Shown: piece by piece, positions 1-7,537 of the stretch
Layout: each line of letters begins with the position of its first letter
How positions within the stretch are numbered: the first letter of the stretch is position 1
Assembly: GCF_030124145.1 (NCBI RefSeq)
Contig: NZ_JASKMS010000009.1
Span: forward strand, 1-64,000
Length of the DNA: 64,000 bases
Origin: Streptomyces sp. 378
GTDB lineage: Bacteria; Actinomycetota; Actinomycetes; Streptomycetales; Streptomycetaceae
Direction of reading: 5' to 3'
Program-made: the position numbers and the translations under genes
Notes under the pieces: model-generated
The model's database searches: none
Seen by the model: only the letters and a program-made list of their open reading frames with translations
Told to the model about the DNA's origin: nothing

Positions 1-232
1 TGTGCCGCGCGACTTCTCCGTCACCGGAGTGGTGGCGAGCCGGTGGGCGGAGACGGTCACCCCGCAGCTCACCGCCGCCGACGTACCGGCGGAGGAGTTG
101 GGCCGGCGCGCCGTCGACCTGCTCGTGGAACGGCTCGACCAGCCCGGTGCCCCCGCTCGGCACCACCTGCTGACACCCCCCATCTCGCTGCGGGCCAGCA
201 CCGGGCCCGCCTCCGGCTCCCAGCGCCCCTGA
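1..232 (+). CDS. LacI-family transcriptional regulator, C-terminal end (partial)
   Basis: Only the last 77 or so codons are in the window; the reading frame is open to the left edge. The residues resemble the end of the periplasmic-binding-protein-like effector domain of LacI/GalR regulators: a segment 'DFSVTGV', then 'PAEELGRRAVDLLVERL' where the last helix normally sits, then 'LTPPISLRAST', which matches the usual 'L.P.L..R.S' ending. The DNA-binding N-terminus lies outside. Its neighbours are a rhamnogalacturonan lyase and esterase carrying LacI-type operators, so this is an obvious candidate for their regulator. That link is inference from position only. Confidence 0.8.
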   Translation, partial: VPRDFSVTGVVASRWAETVTPQLTAADVPAEELGRRAVDLLVERLDQPGAPARHHLLTPPISLRASTGPASGSQRP

Positions 233-791
233 GGCGCACGTACGGCGCGGTGACCATTGCCCCGACGTGAACGCCGGGGGCCGCGCTCATGGCCGGGCGA
301 GCCGTTCGGCCGGTCGTGGAGGCGCTCGCGTGGTCCTCGGACCCGGGCTTCATCAGGGGGCTGGCGGGATGCGTGCGCCGTCGGCGTCGGCGGTGATCTG
401 CGGGTGACGTGCGGTGAACGCGTCGTGATAGGCCTCAGGGTGCTCAGGAAAACGAGGTCGGATTCCGCCATGCCGTCGGTCAGGACCCGCGCGGACGCCG
501 CGTCGACGGCGGTGAGGGCGGCGGACTCCACCGCCGGGAGTGGACGACGACGTCCAACTCCGGCGGTACGGCTCCAGTGCGTCGGAGGCGGTGATCAGGC
601 CGGCCCAGCGCAGGGCGGCCCGGCCGCCGACCCCGAGGCCGCGCCCGGGGCGTCGGCGACGCGCTCCAAGGCCGCGGGCATCCCCCGATCGGCCGCACCG
701 TCGGTGACCTTGCCGTCGCCGACCTGCCAGACGATCCGGCCGCTCTCGCCCGCCACGCTCGCACTCCGCCGGTCTCTCGTCGTCGGCCGTT
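233..791 (-). pseudogene. Decayed coding remnant between the LacI gene and the lyase
   Basis: No intact gene fits this 560-base stretch, yet the minus strand carries protein-like segments in different frames. They include 'SGRIVWQVGDGKVTDGAA' and 'MPAALERVADAPG' in one frame (about 640-760), 'GGRAALRWAGLITASDALE' in the next (about 565-630) and 'HPEAYHDAFTARHPQ' (about 395-450). Read in order they look like one protein broken by at least two frameshifts. I do not recognise the family. The fragments run the same way as the PL11 lyase, so it may once have been a neighbour in its gene group. Confidence 0.35.
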
Positions 792-839
792 CGCGGACCC
801 TTGGCTCTACCGCGCTCGCAGGAGAGCCAAGGGTCCGCG
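792..839. terminator. Long perfect hairpin downstream of the PL11 lyase gene
   Basis: A 17-base arm at 792-808 (beginning CGCGGACCCTTGG) is perfectly complementary to 823-839 with a 14-base loop. It starts 12 bases beyond the stop of the lyase gene, which reads leftward, and is the expected transcription end. There is no clear T-run, as is common in Streptomyces. Confidence 0.8.
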
Positions 840-850
840 CAACCAGGGCG

Positions 851-1990
851 TCAGGGGGTGTAGACGGTGGGGCGTGGAGCCGTCGGCATGGCGTTGCCGA
901 TGAAGAAGCTCGGGTGCGGGGGCTGGTTGTAGGCACCGTTCCGCCAGTCCCAGGCGGCTATCACCGATCGGGTGTAGTAGCCCCGCGCCATGATCAGTGA
1001 AGGGCGCGCGCCGTCGAGGTATGCGGTGCCGGCCAGGAAGCGGTCGACGCGGTTGCCGTAGTTGTCGCCCCAGGAGGAGACGGTGCCGCGGCCCGGGACG
1101 TAGTCGACGCTCTGCATCGCCTTGCCCGTCCGGCCGTTGAACATCGTCAGGAACTCGGGCCCGGACAGCACGTAGCCGCTGGAGTTGCGGTGGTCGGCGG
1201 AGGAGCTGCCGATGACCGCGCCGGTGCCGTCGCGGGTGCCGTCGGCGGTCTTCATGGCGACCTCGGCCTTGCCGTCGCCGTCGTAGTCGTACACCTGGAA
1301 CTGCGTGTAGTGCGCGCCGGAGCGGATGTTGCGGCCCAGATCGATGCGCCACAGGCGGGTGCCGTCGAGCTTGACGCCGTCGACGATGGTGTTGCCGGTG
1401 TAGCCGGACTGGGAGTTGTCCTTGGCGTTGGTCGGCTGCCACTTCAGTACGAGGTCCAGGGCGCCGTCGCCGTCGAGGTCGCCGACGGAGGCGTCGTTGG
1501 CCTCGTAGGTGTAGGCCGAGTTGCCCGGAGCGGTGCCGCCCGCGGGCGGGGAGATCGGCACGTCCTTGTAGCCCGCGCGGAACTGAACCGCGGACGCCGA
1601 CGCGGCCTGCTCGGTGCCGTTGACGACGGCACGCACCGTGTAGTCGGCCGAGGCGGCGGCGCCCGCGTCGAAGTAGTTCGTCGACGCCGTGACGGGCGAG
1701 GAGTTGAGTCTGGTGCCGCCTCGGTAGACGTTGAACGACACGTCGTTCGGATCGGTCGCCAGCCACCGCCATGACACCAGGTTTCCGCTGTCGGTGTGCA
1801 CGCTGGACAGGCCGCGGTCGAGCTTCTCGACCTGCCTGGCGCTCGCCGCTTGCGCGGTCTGCGGGAGTGCGACGAGCGCGGAGACGGCAAGGGCGGCGGC
1901 CAGGATGCCGCCGACGAGCCGACCGCCTGGCCGCTGGGGCGATCGCCATGGTCGTGAAGTGGCGCGGGGGCGCGGGTGCGAGCCGGACAC
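851..1990 (-). CDS. PL11-type rhamnogalacturonan lyase with an internal deletion
   Basis: Secreted enzyme of the rhamnogalacturonan endolyase family (PL11), which cleaves the backbone of pectin rhamnogalacturonan I. Residues 1-48 form a signal peptide with a long basic region, an LLV-rich core and 'AQAASA'. The Fn3-like start is followed by the calcium-binding beta-propeller repeats typical of the family, such as 'GDLDGDGALDLVLKW' (about 170-184) and 'DYDGDGKAEVAMKT' (about 235-248). The protein is 379 residues, whereas the family is normally about 600. It runs normally to 'RSVIAAWDWRNG' (about 352) and then jumps to 'AYNQPPHPSFFIG...PTVYTP', which is the usual extreme C-terminus. So roughly 240 residues are missing in frame near base 937. 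GTG start at 1990. It is probably inactive. It is divergent from the CE12 esterase gene. Confidence 0.85.
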   Translation of the reverse strand: MSGSHPRPRATSRPWRSPQRPGGRLVGGILAAALAVSALVALPQTAQAASARQVEKLDRGLSSVHTDSGNLVSWRWLATDPNDVSFNVYRGGTRLNSSPVTASTNYFDAGAAASADYTVRAVVNGTEQAASASAVQFRAGYKDVPISPPAGGTAPGNSAYTYEANDASVGDLDGDGALDLVLKWQPTNAKDNSQSGYTGNTIVDGVKLDGTRLWRIDLGRNIRSGAHYTQFQVYDYDGDGKAEVAMKTADGTRDGTGAVIGSSSADHRNSSGYVLSGPEFLTMFNGRTGKAMQSVDYVPGRGTVSSWGDNYGNRVDRFLAGTAYLDGARPSLIMARGYYTRSVIAAWDWRNGAYNQPPHPSFFIGNAMPTAPRPTVYTP

Positions 1991-2015
1991 GGGTGGCCTC
2001 CGGGGCGTGGGGGGT

Positions 2016-2031
2016 ATGGGAACGCTCCCAT
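2016..2031. promoter_or_regulatory. LacI-type operator before the PL11 lyase gene
   Basis: The 16-mer ATGGGAACGCTCCCAT is a near-perfect palindrome (one central A/C asymmetry) of the CG-centred type bound by LacI-family regulators. It lies 26 bases upstream of the lyase start. The remaining divergent region (1991-2437) holds the second site at 2315 and no other gene that I can support. Confidence 0.7.
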
Positions 2032-2314
2032 GAGGAGGGAGCGTAAGAACGGGGCTGATCCCTCGTCAAGGATTGTGTCCAGTCCACTGTTCGGCCCTGT
2101 TCGGATCCGTGAGTTTCTCGTGCCTCATGGATTGACAGCCAGGTGGCGGACCTTGACACTGCGGGATGCGCCTCAGCGGGCACCTGGGGTCGAAGGTCGT
2201 CGAACCGGTCGACCCGCCCGCGAACTCTGTTTTGCTGGACGGCAGTTCATAGCGATTCCCGCACCGCCACCTTCCCTTTCGAGGAGGAGCGTCTCGTGCC
2301 CACCTGACAGGTTG

Positions 2315-2326
2315 TGAACGCTCCCA
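2315..2326. promoter_or_regulatory. Second LacI-type operator, before the CE12 esterase gene
   Basis: TGAACGCTCCCA shares GAACGCTCCCA with the site at 2016-2031. It lies about 110 bases upstream of the esterase start. One arm is degenerate, so it may be the weaker of the pair. Sharing the motif suggests both divergent genes answer to one LacI-family protein, perhaps the one ending at 232. Confidence 0.55.
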
Positions 2327-2437
2327 GCATGGGCGGGCGAATCACCCCTGCTCCAGGCCGTCCGCGAGCAGAACCGGCCCCTGGCCGCCCACACCTGCGC
2401 TGACCGACGCAAGGGCCCCTTCCCCGGGAGGAAACCG

Positions 2438-3304
2438 ATGAAGAACCTACGGACCGTCGTCACCACCGCGCTGGTGATCGCCCTGTCGAGCCTCGGACTC
2501 AGTACCGCCTCAGCGGCCGGCAGTGCCGCGACGCGCTGCTCCGGCGGCCCCGGCACCGCTGCCCCCGTCGCCCGAGCGGCCGCCCAGCCGGTCACCGTGT
2601 GGCTGGCCGGCGACTCGACCATGGCCAACCCGGGCTCGGCCCGCTGCCCGGTCGGCTGGGGCAGCCGGTTCGACGCGCTGTTCAACGCCGATGTCACCGT
2701 CAGGAACCAGGCCGTGGGCGGCCGCAGCATCCAGACCTGGATGTACGAGGGGAACGTCAGCAGCACCAAGGGCTCGGACGGCGAGTGCCGACTCACGTCC
2801 CATGGCTACTCGGCACGCTGGCAATCGATGCTGAACGCGAGCACCGGGATGCAGGCGGGCGACTACCTGTTCATCCAGTTCGGCATCAACGACTCCTCCT
2901 CGACCTGCCCCCGACACGTCGGCCCCGCGCGCTACCGGCAGTTGATGACCACGATGGTGCAGGCCGCCCTGGCCCGGGGAGCGCACCCGGTGCTGCTCAC
3001 GCCGGTCGCCGCGATCACCTGCTCGGGAAACACGGCGACGAAGAACCGGGGCTTCGTGAACGAGACCTTCGCCGTCGGCTCCGCCACCAGGGCGCCGGTC
3101 GTCGACCTGCAGTCGCTGAGCGTCTCCCTCTACAACAGCCTGCGCTTCTGCCCGCACAACGGCGACTTCGGATCGGGTCCCGTGGGCGCCTTCTTCTGCA
3201 ACGACCGCACCCACTTCGAGACGTACGGCGCAGAGCGGATCGCCGGACTCGTCGCCGGTGACGTCCGACGGCAGAACCTCCCGCTCGCCGCGTACCTCAG
3301 GTAG
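2438..3304 (+). CDS. Secreted rhamnogalacturonan acetylesterase-like SGNH hydrolase (CE12)
   Basis: Removes acetyl groups from rhamnogalacturonan, complementing the neighbouring PL11 lyase. The 288-residue protein starts with a Sec signal peptide (residues 1-26, 'ALVIALSSLGLSTASA'). The SGNH blocks are all visible: block I 'AGDSTM' (nucleophile Ser, about residue 60), block II 'QAVGGRSIQTW', block III 'FGINDSS', and block V 'NDRTHFETYGA' near the end, with the catalytic Asp/His. Several cysteines suggest disulfides. The ATG is preceded by GGGAGG at 2426-2431. The rest of the PL11/CE12 pectin pair is divergent, with shared operators between. It looks intact, unlike the lyase. Confidence 0.88.
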   Translation: MKNLRTVVTTALVIALSSLGLSTASAAGSAATRCSGGPGTAAPVARAAAQPVTVWLAGDSTMANPGSARCPVGWGSRFDALFNADVTVRNQAVGGRSIQTWMYEGNVSSTKGSDGECRLTSHGYSARWQSMLNASTGMQAGDYLFIQFGINDSSSTCPRHVGPARYRQLMTTMVQAALARGAHPVLLTPVAAITCSGNTATKNRGFVNETFAVGSATRAPVVDLQSLSVSLYNSLRFCPHNGDFGSGPVGAFFCNDRTHFETYGAERIAGLVAGDVRRQNLPLAAYLR

Positions 3305-3331
3305 CGCCGCGAGCCGCTCGTGCGGGGCTGA

Positions 3332-3536
3332 CTAGTGCCGCGGCAGGCGACGTTTGCCCGTCGAGGAGCGGCGTCCGGTGCGTGCTCTCGGCGTGCCGGG
3401 TGCAAGCCCTCGTACTGGGTGTACTTGGGCTTGTGCCCGGTGCGGCGGTGGGGGCCCCTCCCGTTCGAGCGAAGCCGAGAACGGGGGAGCGTGCCGGGCG
3501 TCGCGACGGGGCGAACGCTGCCTGCTGCGGTACTAG
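3332..3536. mobile_element. MITE-like element with imperfect terminal inverted repeats
   Basis: The 205-base segment is bounded by about 32-base arms: 3332-3363 (CTAGTGCCGCGGCAGGC...) and 3504-3536, whose reverse complement begins CTAGTACCGCAGCAGGC. About 26 of 32 positions agree. The interior encodes no transposase and contains a GC-rich hairpin (CTCCCGTTC ... GAACGGGGGAG, about 3456-3488). CTAG occurs at both outer ends and again at 3537-3540, a possible target duplication. It fills most of the gap 3305-3748 between two genes. Its trans-acting transposase cannot be named from this window. Confidence 0.6.
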
Positions 3537-3748
3537 CTAGTGTCCCGCGCCGGATGTTCCTAGGTAGTTCCCGCTGAGCTGCGGACGGTCAACGCCCCTG
3601 GTCGGCGGCGAGAACCCGACCGCCGAGACGAGACAGATCTACCGACGGATTTCTGGCGCAGCACACTAGCATGGCTGCCTGCATCCGAAAGACGCCGTGT
3701 CGGCCTCCCGGCCGACCGGCTCGGCCGAGGGCAGGAAGGCGCAGCACG

Positions 3749-4456
3749 ATGACGGGGCTCAGCGACGCCGTCGCACTCGACGACCCGGTGGGCGAATCGC
3801 TCCGCGGGCACCACGCACACCTCGCCCGCCGGCTCGGCGGCGCCGTCACCTACATACCCGGAGTCGCGACCTTCTCCGCGGTGTCCGTCGAGCCGGACGC
3901 CGAAGCATGGACGGACCTGGCCAAGCTGCTGGGACCGGGCGAGTTCGCCGACATGTTCAGCTGCCCGTTCCTGCCGCCGTCGGACTGGGAGCCGGTCTTC
4001 GTCCTCGAGGGCCGCCAGATGATCTGGACCGGCGACAGCGGCCCCGACCCCTCTCCCGCCGAGTTCGGCTCCGGCGTCGTCGAACTCGGCGCGGAGAGCG
4101 TGCCCGACATGCTCGGCCTCGTCGAACGGACCCGCCCGGGGCCCTTCTGGCCACGCACGCACGAACTGGGCACCTATCTCGGCGTCCGCGACGCCGGCAC
4201 ACTCGTGGCGATGGTGGGGGAGCGGCTGAGGCCTCCCGGATGGACCGAGATCAGCGCCGTCTGCACCGCCCCCGAGGCACGCGGGCAAGGTCACGCGGTC
4301 CGCCTGCTGCGCGCGCTCGTCGCACGGATCGTGGCGCGCGGTGAACGGCCCTTCCTGCACGTGGCCGAGGCGAACACCGGCGCGCTCGCGCTGTACGAAC
4401 GCCTCGGGTTCCAGACCCGCAAGCACGTGACGTTCCGCGGCTTCCGCACCCCGTGA
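3749..4456 (+). CDS. GNAT-family N-acetyltransferase (FR47-like)
   Basis: Predicted acetyl-CoA-dependent acetyltransferase with unknown acceptor. The ATG at 3749 is chosen over an upstream ATG at 3671 because GCAGGAAGG sits 10 bases before it and the longer N-terminus is Arg/Pro-rich noise. The protein is 235 residues. Residues 1-120 are a poorly conserved leader half; the GNAT fold follows, with beta4 'WTEISAVCTAPEARGQGHA' giving the acetyl-CoA pyrophosphate-binding Q/R-x-x-G-x-G/A motif, and the C-terminal 'LHVAEANTGALALYERLGF' typical of FR47/GNAT enzymes. No operon partner: the MITE-like element lies upstream and a convergent gene downstream. Confidence 0.82.
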   Translation: MTGLSDAVALDDPVGESLRGHHAHLARRLGGAVTYIPGVATFSAVSVEPDAEAWTDLAKLLGPGEFADMFSCPFLPPSDWEPVFVLEGRQMIWTGDSGPDPSPAEFGSGVVELGAESVPDMLGLVERTRPGPFWPRTHELGTYLGVRDAGTLVAMVGERLRPPGWTEISAVCTAPEARGQGHAVRLLRALVARIVARGERPFLHVAEANTGALALYERLGFQTRKHVTFRGFRTP

Positions 4457-4653
4457 GCCGCCGGATCCGCTTCCGCAGCCCGCCCCGCGCGGTGGCGCCG
4501 GCCCCGTAGAGCGCTTGCCTTCGCAAGGTTCCGCCCCGACCATTCAGCGGGCCGACGAGGGGAGGAACCGTTGACGTGCGGAACCGCGACGACGGGGCCG
4601 ACCGACGCTGGAGCATCGGGTGGCGCGGAGCGATTCCGGCCCCTGCGCACGCT

Positions 4654-7491
4654 TCACCAGGCCGCGTCCTCCCACTGGTCCAGCAGGGCTTCGGCCGACA
4701 CCTCCTCTGGCTCGCAGACCGGGCTCCGGGTCGACTGTTCGGTCCAGATGACCTTGCCGCGGGCCATGTAGCGGGTGCCCCACCGCCGGGCGAACTGGGC
4801 GACGAGGAACAGCCCCCGTCCGCCCTCGTCGGTGGTCGCGGCCCGGCGCAGATGGGGTGAGGTGCTGCTGCCGTCGGCGACTTCGCAGATGAGGCTGTCG
4901 CCGTCGTGCAGCACCCGCAGCCGGATCGGTTCGATGCCGTAGCGGATGGCGTTGGTGACCAACTCGCTGATGATCAACTCGGTCGTGAACGCCATCTCCT
5001 CGAGCCCCCAGGTCCTCAGCCGCCCGGTGACCTCCGCCCGGATGCCCGCGACGACCGCCGGATCACCGGGCACGTCCCACTCGGCCACCTGGGACGGATC
5101 CAGCAGCCGGGTGCGGGCGACGAGCAGGGCGATGTCGTCACTCGACCGGGCCGGAAGCACCGCGTCCAGGACGTCCCGGCAGGTCTCCTCGGGGGCCCGG
5201 CCCGAATGTGCCAGCGCGTCACGCAGCGCCTCCAGACCGCTGTCGATGCCCCGCTCCCGGTCCTCGATCAGACCGTCCGTGTAGAGGACCAGCCGGGAAC
5301 CCTCGGGGAGGGCGCGTTCGGCGGTCTCGAAGGGCAGACCGCCGCCCAGACCGAGCGGCGGGGAACCGGGCACCCGCAGGAATTCCACGGTGCCGTCGGG
5401 ATGCACCAGCGCCGGCTCCGGATGCCCGGACCGGGCCAGGGAGCACATCCCGGACGCCGGATCGTAGATGGCGTAGAGACAGGTGGCGCCCGACACGCTC
5501 TCGCTGTCCCGCTCGGTCTTCCCGTCACCGTCGCGGTCGTCGTCGATCCGCGCGACCAGCTCGTCCAGATGTCCCAGGAGCTCGTCCGGGGGCAGGTCCA
5601 GGGCGGAGAAGTTGTGCACCGCGGTACGCAGCCGGCCCATCGTCGCCGCGGCATGAAGACCGTGCCCCACCACGTCCCCGACCACCAGCGCGACCCGTGC
5701 ACCGGGCAGCGGAATGACGTCGAACCAGTCGCCGCCCACGCCCTCCAGGGCCGGCAGATAGCGGTGGGCGACCTCCACGGCCGCGTGATCGGGCAGGGAG
5801 CCGGGCAGCAGGCTGCGCTGAAGCGTCTCGGCCAGGGTGTGTTCCCGGGTGTAGCGGCGGGCGTTGTCGACGGCCACCGCCGCCCGGGCGGCCAGTTCCT
5901 CGGCGAAGGCGAGATCCTCCGCGCCGAAGGGAACACCGCCCGCACGCCAGAAGCTCGCCATGCCCAGCACCACACCGCGGGCCCGGAGCGGCACCGTGAT
6001 CAGGGAGTGGAAACCGAGGTCCAGCACACGCCGGGCGCGAGCGGGGTCCTGGGCGTTCATCCAGCCGCCCGGAGCGGCCAGGTCGACGTCCAGGACCGCA
6101 CGGCCGCGCTCGGCGCCGACGGCCGCGGGCGATGTGGGCACGAAGCGGATCAGTTCACCCACCGGGTAGAGGGACCGGACACCGTCGGCGCCGTGCACCG
6201 CCACCCGGCGCATCCCCGGGCCGGGCCCGGCCGGCACCGCGCCGCGCAGGATCGGATCGAGCAGATCGACCGTCGCGGCGTCGGCGAACCGGGGGACCGC
6301 CACCTCGGCCAGTTCCTGCGCGGTGCGCACCACATCCAGAGTGGTTCCGATCCGCACCCCTGCCTCGTACAGCAGCCCCAGCCGTTCCCGGGCCACCTCC
6401 GCCCGCCCCGCCAGGGCACGCAGCTCCGTCGTGTCACGCAGCGTGGCCACGCTGCCCGCAGGGCGGTCGTCGGGGTCGACCGGCCGCACGTTGACCGCCA
6501 GCAGCCGGTCGCCGGCCAGGTGCACCACGTCGGTGACCGGCCGGCCCGAACCCAGCAGCGCGGCGGTGCCCGCCTCCAGACCGAGATCACCGACCCGGCG
6601 TTCCTCGGCGTCGTCGGGCAGGTCCAGCAGCCGCCGGGCCTCGTCGTTGGCGAGCAGCAGCCGTCCGTCGCCCCCGATGATCAGTACGCCCTCCCGCACC
6701 GCGTGCAGCACCGCGTCGTGGTGCTCGTACATCCGGGTCATCTCGGACGGGTCCAGCCCGCGCGTCTGCCGCCGCAGCCGCCAGGAGACCAGCGCCGTCC
6801 CGCCCGCGGCCACCGCGAGCGCCCCGCCGGCGAAGCCCAGCAGCTGCGGCAACTGGTCCTGCACCACGTCGTCGACGCTGGCCACGGTGACACCGACCGA
6901 CACGAAGCCGACGACGCCGATCCCGTTGGTGTCGTAGACGGGAACCGTCGTGTCCACGGCAAGGCCCAGGCTGCCCTCGAACGTCTTGGTGAACGGCCGG
7001 TCGGCGGCGGCGCCCTCGCGCTCGGCGTAGACGTGCTTGCCGATCAGCCCCGGGTCGGGATGGGTCCAGCGAAACCCCTGCGGATCGAAGGCCACCACAT
7101 AGTCGACGCCGGTGTTCTTCCGGGTGTCCTCCGCGCGCGGTTGCAGCAGCGCCGTGGGGCGGCCGGACTTCATGCCGTCCAGCGTGCCCGGGGCCCGTGC
7201 GAAGGACTGGGCGACGCCCTTCGACAACTGCCGGGCCTCCTGCGTGCTCGAGTCCCGGGCCTGCACCACGAGCGCCCCTCCCGCGGCGGCGGCGAACAGC
7301 ACCATGATCACCGATTGCAGCAGAAACACCTGGCCTGCGACGCTGCGCACCCTCGGCAGGCCCTTCCAACGCGCTCTCGCGGGCCGGGTCCCGGACTCCT
7401 CCCCAGCCTCGTGCCGCGCGGCACGACGCTGTAGCCCGCCACCGTGGGCGGGGGAGGGGAGAGCCGAGAATCGGCCGAGGTACCGGAGCAT
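4654..7491 (-). CDS. Membrane sensor / PAS / GAF / SpoIIE-PP2C phosphatase / anti-sigma ATPase fusion
   Basis: Multidomain signalling protein of 945 residues. Order: cytoplasmic leader; TM helix about 53-73; extracytoplasmic sensor resembling the single-Cache (CitA/DcuS) type ('AVDTTVPVYDTNGIGVVGFVSVG'); second TM about 216-236; 'EMTRMYEHHDAVLHAVREGVLII', a PAS domain; GAF domain; SpoIIE/PP2C domain with metal motifs 'GGDWFDV', 'GDVVGHG' and 'SDDIALL'; C-terminal HATPase_c_2 with N-box 'SELVTNAIRYG' and G-box 'GGRGLFLVAQ'. Such proteins normally dephosphorylate anti-anti-sigma factors, and the ATPase may act as an anti-sigma kinase. No histidine-kinase dimerisation segment is seen despite the kinase-like sensor. 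It lies 46 bases downstream of a binding-protein gene on the same strand. A close paralogue lies at 25013-27748. Confidence 0.9.
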   Translation of the reverse strand: MLRYLGRFSALPSPAHGGGLQRRAARHEAGEESGTRPARARWKGLPRVRSVAGQVFLLQSVIMVLFAAAAGGALVVQARDSSTQEARQLSKGVAQSFARAPGTLDGMKSGRPTALLQPRAEDTRKNTGVDYVVAFDPQGFRWTHPDPGLIGKHVYAEREGAAADRPFTKTFEGSLGLAVDTTVPVYDTNGIGVVGFVSVGVTVASVDDVVQDQLPQLLGFAGGALAVAAGGTALVSWRLRRQTRGLDPSEMTRMYEHHDAVLHAVREGVLIIGGDGRLLLANDEARRLLDLPDDAEERRVGDLGLEAGTAALLGSGRPVTDVVHLAGDRLLAVNVRPVDPDDRPAGSVATLRDTTELRALAGRAEVARERLGLLYEAGVRIGTTLDVVRTAQELAEVAVPRFADAATVDLLDPILRGAVPAGPGPGMRRVAVHGADGVRSLYPVGELIRFVPTSPAAVGAERGRAVLDVDLAAPGGWMNAQDPARARRVLDLGFHSLITVPLRARGVVLGMASFWRAGGVPFGAEDLAFAEELAARAAVAVDNARRYTREHTLAETLQRSLLPGSLPDHAAVEVAHRYLPALEGVGGDWFDVIPLPGARVALVVGDVVGHGLHAAATMGRLRTAVHNFSALDLPPDELLGHLDELVARIDDDRDGDGKTERDSESVSGATCLYAIYDPASGMCSLARSGHPEPALVHPDGTVEFLRVPGSPPLGLGGGLPFETAERALPEGSRLVLYTDGLIEDRERGIDSGLEALRDALAHSGRAPEETCRDVLDAVLPARSSDDIALLVARTRLLDPSQVAEWDVPGDPAVVAGIRAEVTGRLRTWGLEEMAFTTELIISELVTNAIRYGIEPIRLRVLHDGDSLICEVADGSSTSPHLRRAATTDEGGRGLFLVAQFARRWGTRYMARGKVIWTEQSTRSPVCEPEEVSAEALLDQWEDAAW

Positions 7492-7537
7492 ACCGACTCT
7501 TTACCATGCGTCTTCATATTCAGCCATATGGCTGCAT

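Noticed and set aside
4906..7434. An 842-codon plus-strand frame opposite the large phosphatase gene
   Set aside because: It is the antisense shadow of a multidomain gene with well-preserved motifs; its product is Arg/Gln/His/Gly-rich with no motif. The same applies to the 886-codon frame at 25142-27802.
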